This document shows, piece by piece, positions 27,356 through 34,829 of a DNA stretch of 52,782 bases. Below the pieces are notes generated by a model that worked only from the letters and a program-made list of their open reading frames with translations, did not search any database and was not told where the DNA came from. Both the position numbers and the translations under genes were made by a program. The stretch's first letter is position 1. The number at the start of each line of letters is the position of its first letter. This DNA comes from Clostridia bacterium (lineage in GTDB: Bacteria; Bacillota; Clostridia; Oscillospirales; Acutalibacteraceae): NCBI GenBank assembly GCA_017403265.1, contig JAFQOJ010000040.1:1-52782 (forward strand), read 5' to 3'.

Positions 27356-29665
27356 TTATAGCGCCTTTTCTAAAATTGCACACATTACGGTTATGTCATC
27401 CTTGCGTTTTTCTGACCCACGGCGGCGGGCACAAAGGCATAAACGGTCGGATAAATCCTGTGCAGTGCCGTCTCGCCAACTTTCAACTTCCGCTCTTATC
27501 CAGTCTGTGCCCTCGGTTGTGGCACCGTCCGACATAAGCACAACTATATCCCCTATTCTGCATTTCACAACCGCTTTGTCAAAGCCCACATCCCTTAAGA
27601 TTCCTACAGGAAGCGATGTGCTTTCTGCCTTGCCTGTTTTACCTGAACGGCGAACAATTGTAGGCGCCGCTCCCGCTTTATAAAGCTCTAAAGTACCTGT
27701 ATGCAAATCTATACTTGCAATATCTATAGTAGCCAAAGATTCATCTGTAGATTTAAAAAGCATTGAAGAATTTAATATTTTAAGCGAGCAGTTATAACCA
27801 AAGCCCGTTTTTAAAAGCCTTGCCATAAGTCCCGATGCCATAGCGCCATCCACCGCCGCTCTGCCTCCTGTACCCATACCGTCACTTAAAAGCATTACAA
27901 AATGCCCTTTGTTATCGTTAAAGTATTTGTATGCGTCTCCGCACATTTTATTGTCATTTGCACACAACTGACTAACACCAAAATCAACCCGTATTTCTGC
28001 GCGCTCACAAATAGTGATATAAATTTCGCCACCAACTTCACTAACCGTTGGTACATCAAAATTCCTTTCGCACGCAAGCGATACAAGCTTCATAATCTTA
28101 GCTTTATTAATAACAATATCGGGTGTTTTTTTAAGCTTTAATTCTATTGTCATTCTGCCGTAGCGGTCAATACTGCTGCTGCATTCACTAACATTTATAT
28201 CTATATTTTTAAGCGCCATAGCGGCATTCTCGGCAGAAGAAATATCAAACCTATCCTGCGTTTCAAAGTCACTCGCCATATCAGAAAGCATCATAGACAT
28301 TCCGTCAAACTGATCGGATACTACGGCTCTTACTTGGTCTATGCGGTTTTCCGCAGCAATTTTCCCCGCATAATCGGTATACTTACGGTAGGTTGCATTG
28401 GCTACGCCCGAAAGTCTTAAGCATCTGCCTTTAAATTCTTCACTTGTCTTACTTTCAGGGTTATTATCGCCGCGTTTTATTGCTTTTGTAATCTCTAAAA
28501 TGCCGTTTACAGTATCGTCTCTTTTCTTCTCCCAGCAGTGTATCCTAAGCTTACAGCCCGCACACGCTTCATTTTCTATTGAGGCTATAACATTACTAAA
28601 ATCAGGTGAATTTATTTTAGAAAGCTCGCTTGATACTTGTTCCACAGTTTCGGATACATCTTTAAGGGCATTTGATGCCATATAAAGCTTCATTGAAAGG
28701 GATTTTTTTATTCCGTCAAACCTTGAAACCTTGGGATATGCAGAAAAAATTTTGCATAAATAAACACTTGCGGTACGCGGAAGCACCAAAAAAAGTATTG
28801 CCCCGAGAACCGTTTCGGTAATGATTACACCAACTAAAATATATTCGCCCGAGCATACAGCACCTATAAAGCTTAACACCACAAAAATAAAAACTTGGGC
28901 ATATTTACCAAGTGATGCAAACACACCGCAAAAAAGCCCTGCTACTGCAAAGCTTACCGCAACGGTGCCGTCACCTTTGCTTAAAACGGTAGTAAAGGCT
29001 ACTGTAATACCGCTTATGGCGCCCGATATTATACCCCCGTATTTAGATGAGGTTAAAATCAGCATAACACTCAAAACCTTACCTAAAGAAACCCCAAGCG
29101 GATTTATACTGTTGAGTCCTAATAATAGGATATTCATCACAATTAAAACAGCTGATAGCTCGTCCGGTGTAAGACCTACATTATCCTTTGATAAAATTTT
29201 AAAGGCTCGGCTTACAAAATAAGCGCCTATAGCAGATATTAAAGCCTCACTTATAAGCGAAACAGCGCTTCCACCCGTTGCTTTTAGGGTTGCCGCAGTT
29301 GTAAAAATGCTGGTTAAAAGGGTAATAAAGGTTAAAAATATTTCGCTTGTTACAATTCTTTTATAGTTACTAAGCAGCAATTTTACCGCAAGTATTGCAA
29401 AAAGTGATGCTAAATATTTAAAGGCACCGTTGCCCACTGCAGGTATAAAATAACCTATAAATATACCTATAGCACACGCGGGTGTATATGTAGCCGAGCA
29501 CCCCGCTATAAAAGAAAGTCCAAACGGTAAAAGGTTTTCTAAAACCACCGCTTTTGTACTCACAAAACCGCAAAGTCCTATTAAAATATGGCCTACAGCC
29601 GCTATAAAAAGCTCCTTGCCTGTCAGCTTTGAAGTATTGTCCGAAATCTTTACAAATTCCCTCAT
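27356..29665 (-). CDS. spoIIE: Stage II sporulation protein E
   Basis: SpoIIE is the membrane-bound PP2C-type phosphatase that dephosphorylates the anti-sigma-F antagonist in the forespore and links septation to sigma-F activation. The 769-aa protein has about ten N-terminal membrane segments (residues 15-310), a central region with a CAGCKLRIHCWEK cysteine cluster, and a C-terminal PP2C domain with LLSDGMGTGGRAA and VVLMSDGATTEG metal sites. The start is the ATG at 29665 after AGGTGG; a frame open to 29719 lacks a ribosome binding site. A Spo0A-type promoter candidate lies upstream. Confidence 0.93.
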   Translation of the reverse strand: MREFVKISDNTSKLTGKELFIAAVGHILIGLCGFVSTKAVVLENLLPFGLSFIAGCSATYTPACAIGIFIGYFIPAVGNGAFKYLASLFAILAVKLLLSNYKRIVTSEIFLTFITLLTSIFTTAATLKATGGSAVSLISEALISAIGAYFVSRAFKILSKDNVGLTPDELSAVLIVMNILLLGLNSINPLGVSLGKVLSVMLILTSSKYGGIISGAISGITVAFTTVLSKGDGTVAVSFAVAGLFCGVFASLGKYAQVFIFVVLSFIGAVCSGEYILVGVIITETVLGAILFLVLPRTASVYLCKIFSAYPKVSRFDGIKKSLSMKLYMASNALKDVSETVEQVSSELSKINSPDFSNVIASIENEACAGCKLRIHCWEKKRDDTVNGILEITKAIKRGDNNPESKTSEEFKGRCLRLSGVANATYRKYTDYAGKIAAENRIDQVRAVVSDQFDGMSMMLSDMASDFETQDRFDISSAENAAMALKNIDINVSECSSSIDRYGRMTIELKLKKTPDIVINKAKIMKLVSLACERNFDVPTVSEVGGEIYITICERAEIRVDFGVSQLCANDNKMCGDAYKYFNDNKGHFVMLLSDGMGTGGRAAVDGAMASGLMARLLKTGFGYNCSLKILNSSMLFKSTDESLATIDIASIDLHTGTLELYKAGAAPTIVRRSGKTGKAESTSLPVGILRDVGFDKAVVKCRIGDIVVLMSDGATTEGTDWIRAEVESWRDGTAQDLSDRLCLCARRRGSEKRKDDITVMCAILEKAL

Positions 29666-29697
29666 AAATCCACCTTCATTTGTTTTTATCTTATTAA

Positions 29698-29730
29698 AGT
29701 ATACTCCAAACGTATTCAATATTTTGTCAA
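29698..29730 (-). promoter_or_regulatory. spoIIE promoter candidate with 21-bp spacer
   Basis: Minus strand TTGACA (29730-29725) and TATACT (29703-29698) are 21 bp apart instead of 17. Such long spacers are known for the Spo0A-activated sigma-A promoters of Bacillus subtilis spoIIE and spoIIG. TGTCAAA on the opposite strand at the -35 differs by one base from the 0A box TGTCGAA. Confidence 0.6.
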
Positions 29731-29826
29731 ACAGCGGTGTAAAACTATGGGGATTTTTGCAGTAAAAAATAAATTTGTAATAAAATTTTTACAGTAAGAC
29801 AAAATATTTGTAAAGGTGGTATTTTT

Positions 29827-30480
29827 ATGAAAAAAATTATAAAATTAGGGCTTTGTTTTGCGCTTTGCCTTTTGTTGTCTGTTACAGGGGTTTTTGCGCT
29901 TTCAAAAATTGGCTCACGCGGCGAAGAAGTGCGTAAAATACAAACCGCATTAAAGGAAAAAGGTTATTTTAACAGTAAGGTAGATGGCATTTTCGGTACA
30001 ATTACCAAAAAAGCAGTAGAGCGTTTTCAAAAAGCAAACGGTCTTACCGTAGATGGAATTGCAGGTAAAAACACCCTTAAAGCACTCGGTATCACAGATG
30101 CCAATAATAATTCTTACGGCGGTTATTCTTCGCAAGACTTCGACCTATTAGTCCGTATTATTTCGGCAGAAGCACGCGGCGAGCCATATACAGGGCAGGT
30201 AGCGGTAGGTGCTGTAGTGCTAAACCGTATAGAGCATCCGTCTTTTCCAGATACCTTACCAGGCGTAGTTTACCAAAAAGGTGCTTTTTCCTGCTTGGAT
30301 GACGGTCAATTTTACGAGAGCGTTGCCGATAGTTGTTATTCAGCCGCACGTGACGCCATAAACGGACTCGACCCGTCAGGCGGTGCTATCTACTACTATA
30401 ATCCCATTACAGCAACTAATAAATGGATACAAAGCCGCAAGATAATAACAACTATTGGAAAACACAGATTTTGCGAATAA
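29827..30480 (+). CDS. sleB: SleB-like spore cortex-lytic enzyme
   Basis: 217 aa with a signal peptide (KKIIKLGLCFALCLLLSVTG), so it is exported. Residues 30-92 are a peptidoglycan-binding domain (LSKIGSRGEEVRKIQTALKE and VDGIFGTITKKAVERFQ). Residues 100-217 are a Hydrolase_2 domain, a lytic transglycosylase fold, with ISAEARGEP containing the likely catalytic Glu115. Cortex lysis in germination is the usual role for the SleB/CwlJ group. It is smaller than Bacillus SleB (about 300 aa). Placed divergently from spoIIE, which supports a spore role; a general cell-wall hydrolase remains possible. Confidence 0.85.
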   Translation: MKKIIKLGLCFALCLLLSVTGVFALSKIGSRGEEVRKIQTALKEKGYFNSKVDGIFGTITKKAVERFQKANGLTVDGIAGKNTLKALGITDANNNSYGGYSSQDFDLLVRIISAEARGEPYTGQVAVGAVVLNRIEHPSFPDTLPGVVYQKGAFSCLDDGQFYESVADSCYSAARDAINGLDPSGGAIYYYNPITATNKWIQSRKIITTIGKHRFCE

Positions 30481-30504
30481 AAATATAACTTTTGCTTATT
30501 TTAT

Positions 30505-30545
30505 TTAAGGCTGACGAGAAAAAACATCCGTCAGCCTTAATAACT
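30505..30545 (+). terminator. Terminator after sleB-like gene
   Basis: TTAAGGCTGACG (30505-30516) and CGTCAGCCTTAA (30529-30540) form a 12-bp perfect stem, followed by TAACTTTTT. Confidence 0.85.
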
Positions 30546-30567
30546 TTTTAAAATAAAATAGTTATTC

Positions 30568-30596
30568 TTGACTTTAGATTGAAATAATTATATAAT
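30568..30596 (+). promoter_or_regulatory. greA promoter
   Basis: TTGACT (30568-30573), 17-bp spacer, TATAAT (30591-30596), about 73 bases before the greA ATG. Confidence 0.75.
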
Positions 30597-30669
30597 GTAA
30601 TTTATTATAGGTTAATTGTGACTTAATCTATGATACTCATACGAAAATAAATTAAAGGTGGTTTTTAGG

Positions 30670-31140
30670 ATGGCTAAAACTATTAAAGTTACCGAGGACG
30701 GTTTAGAAAAGCTTAAGGCAGAGCTTGAAAACCTTAAGACTGTAGGCAGAGCAGATATTGCCGAAAAAATAAAAGTAGCACGCGGTTATGGTGACCTTTC
30801 TGAAAACAGCGAATATGACGAAGCGAAAAACGAGCAGGCTAAAATTGAAGCTAGAATTGTAGAAATTGAAGCTATGCTTAAAAACATTGAAATAATAGAG
30901 GATGTTAAAGGCGACGGCAAAACCGTTGTTATAGGTATAAAAGTTAAAGCCTTAGATATGGAGTTCAATGAAGAATGCGAATATGTTATCGTGGGCTCTA
31001 CCGAAGCCGACCCCATGAACGGTAAAATTTCGGATGAATCACCTTTAGGTAAGGCGCTTATCGGTAAAACTATCGGCGACGAGGTTATTGTCGATGCTCC
31101 TGCAGGCGAGCTGAAATTCAAAATTTTAGAAATCGGCTGA
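30670..31140 (+). CDS. greA: Transcription elongation factor GreA
   Basis: GreA stimulates RNA cleavage by backtracked RNA polymerase. The 156-aa protein has the N-terminal coiled coil, with [16 protein letters not shown] carrying the acidic tip residues, and the C-terminal FKBP-like domain ending in [16 protein letters not shown] start at the ATG at 30670, eight bases after AAGGTGG; a GTG at 30658 lies inside that site. It is 35 bases before lysS, an arrangement common in Firmicutes, and probably shares its transcript. Confidence 0.95.
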   Translation: MAKTIKVTEDGLEKLKAELENLKTVGRADIAEKIKVARGYGDLSENSEYDEAKNEQAKIEARIVEIEAMLKNIEIIEDVKGDGKTVVIGIKVKALDMEFNEECEYVIVGSTEADPMNGKISDESPLGKALIGKTIGDEVIVDAPAGELKFKILEIG

Positions 31141-31175
31141 TATATAATTTTTTAGTTTCTTAGGAAGTGGAAATA

Positions 31176-32678
31176 ATGGAAAATAATAAGAAGAATAATC
31201 CGTCACCCGAACAGGATTTTAACGAGATAGTAAAAATCCGCCGTGAAAAGCTAGCTGCTTTGAAGGAATCAGGTAATGACCCATTCCAAATTACAAAGTT
31301 TGATTTTGATAATGATTCTGCAAACATAAAGGCTAATTTCTGTGAGCTTGAAAATAAAACCGTAAAAATTGCAGGCCGTATTGTTGCCCGTCGCATTATG
31401 GGTAAAGCAAGCTTTGTAGGCCTTTCGGACTCTACAGGTAAAATTCAGCTTTATGTCCGCCGTGACGATGTTGGCGAAGATGTTTACGCGTCTTTCAAAA
31501 AGTGGGATATCGGTGACATTGTAGGTGTTGAAGGCTTTGTTTTCAAAACCCAAACAGGTGAAATTTCGGTTCACGCGCAATCGATTAAGCTTCTTTCAAA
31601 GTCGCTTCTCCCCTTGCCCGAAAAATTCCACGGTCTTACTAATAACGATTTGCGTTTCCGTCAAAGATATGTTGACCTTATTATGAACGAAAATGTTAAG
31701 CGCAACTTTGTTATCCGCGCTCAGTTTATTAAGTTTATGCGTAAGTATCTTGACAATATGAACTACATCGAGGTTGAAACCCCTGTACTTAATACAATTG
31801 TAGGTGGCGCATCTGCCCGCCCATTTGTAACACATCACAACACACTTAATATCCCTATGTATATGCGTATTGCTACCGAGCTTCCCCTAAAGCGCCTTAT
31901 AGTAGGCGGTATGGACCGTGTTTACGAAATTGGTAGAATTTTCCGTAACGAAGGTATGGACCCCAAGCACAACCCCGAATTTACTTCGGTTGAATTATAT
32001 CAAGCTTATGCCGATTTCCACGATATGATGGATATTGCAGAAGGTATAATCTCGGGTGCCGCTAAAGAAATTCACGGAACATACGAAGTTGAGTGGATGG
32101 GTGAAAAGATTGACCTTACACCAGGCTGGCGCAGACTTACTATGGTTGATGCCGTTAAGGAATACGCAGGTATCGACTTTGGCGCTATTACTGATGACGA
32201 AGAAGCTGTAAAAGCCGCAGAAGCTATCGGTGTAGAACTTAGTGAAACTGCTGACAGAACTTGGGGTAACGCTTTGTACGCTTGCTTCGACCAACGCGTT
32301 GAAGAAAAACTTATTCAGCCTACATTTATTACAATGTACCCTGTTGAAGTTTCTCCTTTAACAAAGGCTTCTCCCGAAGACCCCCGCCTTACCGAGCGTT
32401 TTGAGTTGTTTGTTTGCCACAGCGAGCTTGCAAACGCTTATTCCGAGCTTAACGACCCAATCGTTCAGCGCGAACGCTTTATGAAGCAACTAGAGCTTCG
32501 CGAACGCGGTGACGATGAGGCAGAAATGCTTGACGAGGACTTCCTAACCGCTATGGAATACGGTATGCCCCCAACAGGCGGTATGGGTATCGGTATTGAC
32601 AGAGCAGTAATGCTTCTCACCAATTCCGACACCATACGCGAAGTAATCCTCTTCCCCACAATGAAACCTTTGGATTAA
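31176..32678 (+). CDS. lysS: Lysyl-tRNA synthetase (class II)
   Basis: 500 aa. The N-terminal OB-fold anticodon-binding domain (KTVKIAGRIVARRIMGKASF) is followed by the class II catalytic core: motif 2 in FRNEGMDPKHNPEFTS and motif 3 in GGMGIGIDRAVML. Start at the ATG at 31176 after AGGAAGTGG; a GTG at 31167 lies within that site. Length is typical. It is downstream of greA and just upstream of a small PspC gene. Confidence 0.96.
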   Translation: MENNKKNNPSPEQDFNEIVKIRREKLAALKESGNDPFQITKFDFDNDSANIKANFCELENKTVKIAGRIVARRIMGKASFVGLSDSTGKIQLYVRRDDVGEDVYASFKKWDIGDIVGVEGFVFKTQTGEISVHAQSIKLLSKSLLPLPEKFHGLTNNDLRFRQRYVDLIMNENVKRNFVIRAQFIKFMRKYLDNMNYIEVETPVLNTIVGGASARPFVTHHNTLNIPMYMRIATELPLKRLIVGGMDRVYEIGRIFRNEGMDPKHNPEFTSVELYQAYADFHDMMDIAEGIISGAAKEIHGTYEVEWMGEKIDLTPGWRRLTMVDAVKEYAGIDFGAITDDEEAVKAAEAIGVELSETADRTWGNALYACFDQRVEEKLIQPTFITMYPVEVSPLTKASPEDPRLTERFELFVCHSELANAYSELNDPIVQRERFMKQLELRERGDDEAEMLDEDFLTAMEYGMPPTGGMGIGIDRAVMLLTNSDTIREVILFPTMKPLD

Positions 32679-32694
32679 GGAATGGATAATAATC

Positions 32695-32883
32695 ATGGAA
32701 AAAAGACTGTATAAACACAACACCGATAAGAAGTTAGACGGTGTATGCGCAGGTATCGCGGAATATGTTGATATTGACCCCACCGTCATTCGTCTTTTGT
32801 GGGTGCTTGCAACCTTGTTTGCCGGCGCCGGCATTTTAGCTTATATTGTGGCGGCAATTGTGATGCCACGCAAACCCGACTGA
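32695..32883 (+). CDS. Small PspC-domain membrane protein
   Basis: 62 aa, almost entirely a PspC domain. KLDGVCAGIAEYVDIDPTVI contains the conserved GVCAGIA..DP.V pattern, followed by a single hydrophobic segment of about 25 residues ending in MPRKP. PspC proteins relate to the envelope stress response; in Firmicutes small ones often stand alone. It begins 16 bases after lysS and is probably co-transcribed with it. Confidence 0.9.
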   Translation: MEKRLYKHNTDKKLDGVCAGIAEYVDIDPTVIRLLWVLATLFAGAGILAYIVAAIVMPRKPD

Positions 32884-32906
32884 TTATTTTAGGATAATAA
32901 AAACCA

Positions 32907-32943
32907 ACACCCTATGACTTTTAACAGTCATAGGGTGTTTTTA
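32907..32943 (+). terminator. Terminator of the greA-lysS-pspC unit
   Basis: ACACCCTATGACT (32907-32919) and AGTCATAGGGTGT (32926-32938), six-base loop, then TTTT. Confidence 0.9.
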
Positions 32944-32955
32944 GGTATATACAGT

Positions 32956-33186
32956 TTAATCTTCTTCTAACAATTTTGACGGTGAAACTTTTAACACCTG
33001 TGCAATTTTGAATAAGGTTTCCAAAGAAACACCACGCACTGTCCCTGTACCTTCAACCTGTCCTACAAAATTCACACTTTTATCAATAAGTTCTGCAAAT
33101 GTTTCTTGAGTGTAACCAGCCTTTTTACGATAGTAAGCAATTTTCAAGCCTAAAGTAATATATTTATCAGCAAATTCTGTTTTCAT
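32956..33186 (-). CDS. XRE-family HTH regulator
   Basis: 76 aa, a single Cro/C1-type helix-turn-helix: LKIAYYRKKAGYTQETFAEL followed by VGQVEGTGTVRGVSLETLFK and an IAQVLKVSPSKLL helix. No ligand domain. AGGGAGG stands before the ATG. It diverges from the SLOG-like gene at 33323. The spacer holds an inverted repeat ATTTAC-N5-GTAAAT (33259-33275) overlapping the neighbour's -35 box, which could be its operator. Confidence 0.9.
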   Translation of the reverse strand: MKTEFADKYITLGLKIAYYRKKAGYTQETFAELIDKSVNFVGQVEGTGTVRGVSLETLFKIAQVLKVSPSKLLEED

Positions 33187-33258
33187 TAGTATGCCTCCCT
33201 TATATTATTAGTTTACAAGGAAGTGTGACATATTATAACTTTCCCTAAGTAAAGAATT

Positions 33259-33288
33259 ATTTACAGTAAGTAAATGTTGCTGTATAAT
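33259..33288 (+). promoter_or_regulatory. Promoter of SLOG-like gene with operator-like inverted repeat
   Basis: TTTACA (33260-33265), 17-bp spacer, TATAAT (33283-33288). The inverted repeat ATTTAC-AGTAA-GTAAAT at 33259-33275 covers the -35 box. Confidence 0.65.
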
Positions 33289-33322
33289 ATGTAATAAATC
33301 ATTTACTTTGGGTGAAACATAA

Positions 33323-33781
33323 ATGAAAAAGAATACTTGTTGTTTTGTTGGTCATAGAACCATAAACGAAACCGAAGAACTAAAATTACAGTTGTGCAAA
33401 ATAATTAAAAAACTAATTGTAAACGAAAGTGTTGATACCTTTCTTTTCGGGAGCAAGAGCCGCTTTAATAGCCTGTGCCTTGAATTGGTAACCGAACTAA
33501 AAGAAAAACACCCGCACATAAAACGAATCTATGTACGGGCGGAGTATCCGTATATAAGCGAACATTATAAAAACTACTTACTAGAAAGCTATGAAGACAC
33601 CTACTACCCCGAAAAGATAATCGGTGCAGGCAGAGCAGCCTATATTGAGCGTAATTATGAAATGATTGATAACAGTCGCTTTTGCATCGTCTACTACGAT
33701 GAAGCAAACGCCCCAACCACTCGCAAAAGTGGTAAAAAATTGCCATTGATTATGCAATCAAACGAGAAAAATACATTATAA
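33323..33781 (+). CDS. SLOG/YpsA-like protein, C-terminus apparently frameshifted
   Basis: 152 aa in frame. The start KNTCCFVGHR is the nucleotide-loop motif of YpsA/DprA-like SLOG proteins, and FLFGSKSRFNSLCLELV and AEYPY follow the fold. The last 13 residues (LPLIMQSNEKNTL) look unlike the family. Reading one base back at the run of six A (33734-33739) gives IAIDYAIKREKYIIKLPIK, ending at 33798, for a 158-residue product, which resembles the usual C-terminal helix and strand. The run is either an indel or a slip site. SLOG domains are thought to bind nucleotide-type ligands. Confidence 0.6.
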   Translation: MKKNTCCFVGHRTINETEELKLQLCKIIKKLIVNESVDTFLFGSKSRFNSLCLELVTELKEKHPHIKRIYVRAEYPYISEHYKNYLLESYEDTYYPEKIIGAGRAAYIERNYEMIDNSRFCIVYYDEANAPTTRKSGKKLPLIMQSNEKNTL

Positions 33782-33802
33782 AATTGCCCATCAAATAAAA
33801 AA

Positions 33803-33834
33803 CAGGTATACCGTAATGATATACCTGCTTTTTA
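33803..33834. terminator. Terminator between SLOG-like gene and second AraC gene
   Basis: CAGGTATA (33803-33810) and TATACCTG (33820-33827), then CTTTTTAG. It lies just past the stop reached by the alternative reading frame (33798). Confidence 0.7.
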
Positions 33835-34644
33835 GTAACCCTTTTTGGCTTTATATTCGTGGGGTGAAATATTTTCAAGCCTTTTAAACACCTTACCAAA
33901 ATACGATTGGTTAACAAATCCACATTGCAAAGCAATTTCACTCATACTAAGGTCGTTGCCCTTTAAAAGTGATTTTGCCTTTTCAATACGCGCGGCATTT
34001 ATGTACCAAATAACTGTATAACCTGTAATTTCTTTAAAAGTTTTTGAAATATAAAAACGTGAATAGCCACAATGCTCGCTAATTTTTTCAACCGATAATT
34101 CTTCATCATAATGGCGCTTAATATATTTTACCACCTTTTTTACTAGGCGAAGCTTATTAGAATTTTCGTCATCGTTAAGGTCATCCACTAAATAATTGCG
34201 AAAGATTATCACCAATGCTTCAAGCATCATAGTTTTTATACTTTCTCGGTAATACGGAAGCTCATCGTCCTTCTCTTTTAAAGCCCTTTCAAAAATATCA
34301 CTTATATTCTTATCCCTAATAATTTTTTGAATATTAGTATCGCCTATTTTAAAGCCCATAGCCCCAAAATAATTAGCATCAAGATTGATTAGAATATACT
34401 TGGTAGGTCCGTTTGTGATTTTCACACAATGAAGTGCTTCAGAATTAAAAACAACAATATCCCCAGCTTTAACCTGAAGTTCTTCATTACCGTTTATAAC
34501 CTTGCAGTCACCCTCTAAAAAGTAAAGCATTTCCAAATTCTCGTGCCAATGAATGTAACCTGTGTCGCGTTGGGGTTGTAATTTAATTTTAAGCGGAAAT
34601 TCGCTGTTCATTAGTGCTAAATGCAGTTCATAGGTGCTTTCCAC
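33832..34644 (-). CDS. AraC-family regulator (divergent to DUF4838-like trio)
   Basis: 270 aa. The N-terminal half is an AraC-type cupin with YIHWHENLEMLYFLEGDCKV and AGDIVVFNSEALHCV. The C-terminal 100 residues hold two helix-turn-helix motifs: SVEKISEHCGYSRFYISKTF and MSEIALQCGFVNQSYFGKVF. The start is a GTG at 34644, seven bases after GGAGG; the frame is open further upstream (34758) but has no ribosome binding site and a non-family N-terminus. It diverges from the three tandem genes and is probably their regulator. Confidence 0.9.
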   Translation of the reverse strand: MESTYELHLALMNSEFPLKIKLQPQRDTGYIHWHENLEMLYFLEGDCKVINGNEELQVKAGDIVVFNSEALHCVKITNGPTKYILINLDANYFGAMGFKIGDTNIQKIIRDKNISDIFERALKEKDDELPYYRESIKTMMLEALVIIFRNYLVDDLNDDENSNKLRLVKKVVKYIKRHYDEELSVEKISEHCGYSRFYISKTFKEITGYTVIWYINAARIEKAKSLLKGNDLSMSEIALQCGFVNQSYFGKVFKRLENISPHEYKAKKGY

Positions 34645-34766
34645 AAAAATCCCTCCAATCACTAAAATTATATATAAAACCGTACATTTTGTCAAGAAAT
34701 TGCGAATTTTTGAAGGAAAAAGCAGTTTGTACACCACAAATTTACTATAAAAAGCCAAATTTTTTA

Positions 34767-34795
34767 TTGAAGTAGTATTTTATAGATGTTAAAAT
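34767..34795 (+). promoter_or_regulatory. Promoter of first DUF4838-like gene
   Basis: TTGAAG (34767-34772), 17-bp spacer, TAAAAT (34790-34795), 34 bases before the ATG at 34830. TATGGAGG lies before the ATG. Confidence 0.6.
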
Positions 34796-34829
34796 TAGAA
34801 TGTAAAAAACTTTATATGGAGGTTTATTT

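Noticed and set aside
34645..34758. Longer N-terminus of the second AraC gene
   Set aside because: The extension has no ribosome binding site and a non-cupin sequence, while GGAGG sits seven bases before the GTG at 34644.
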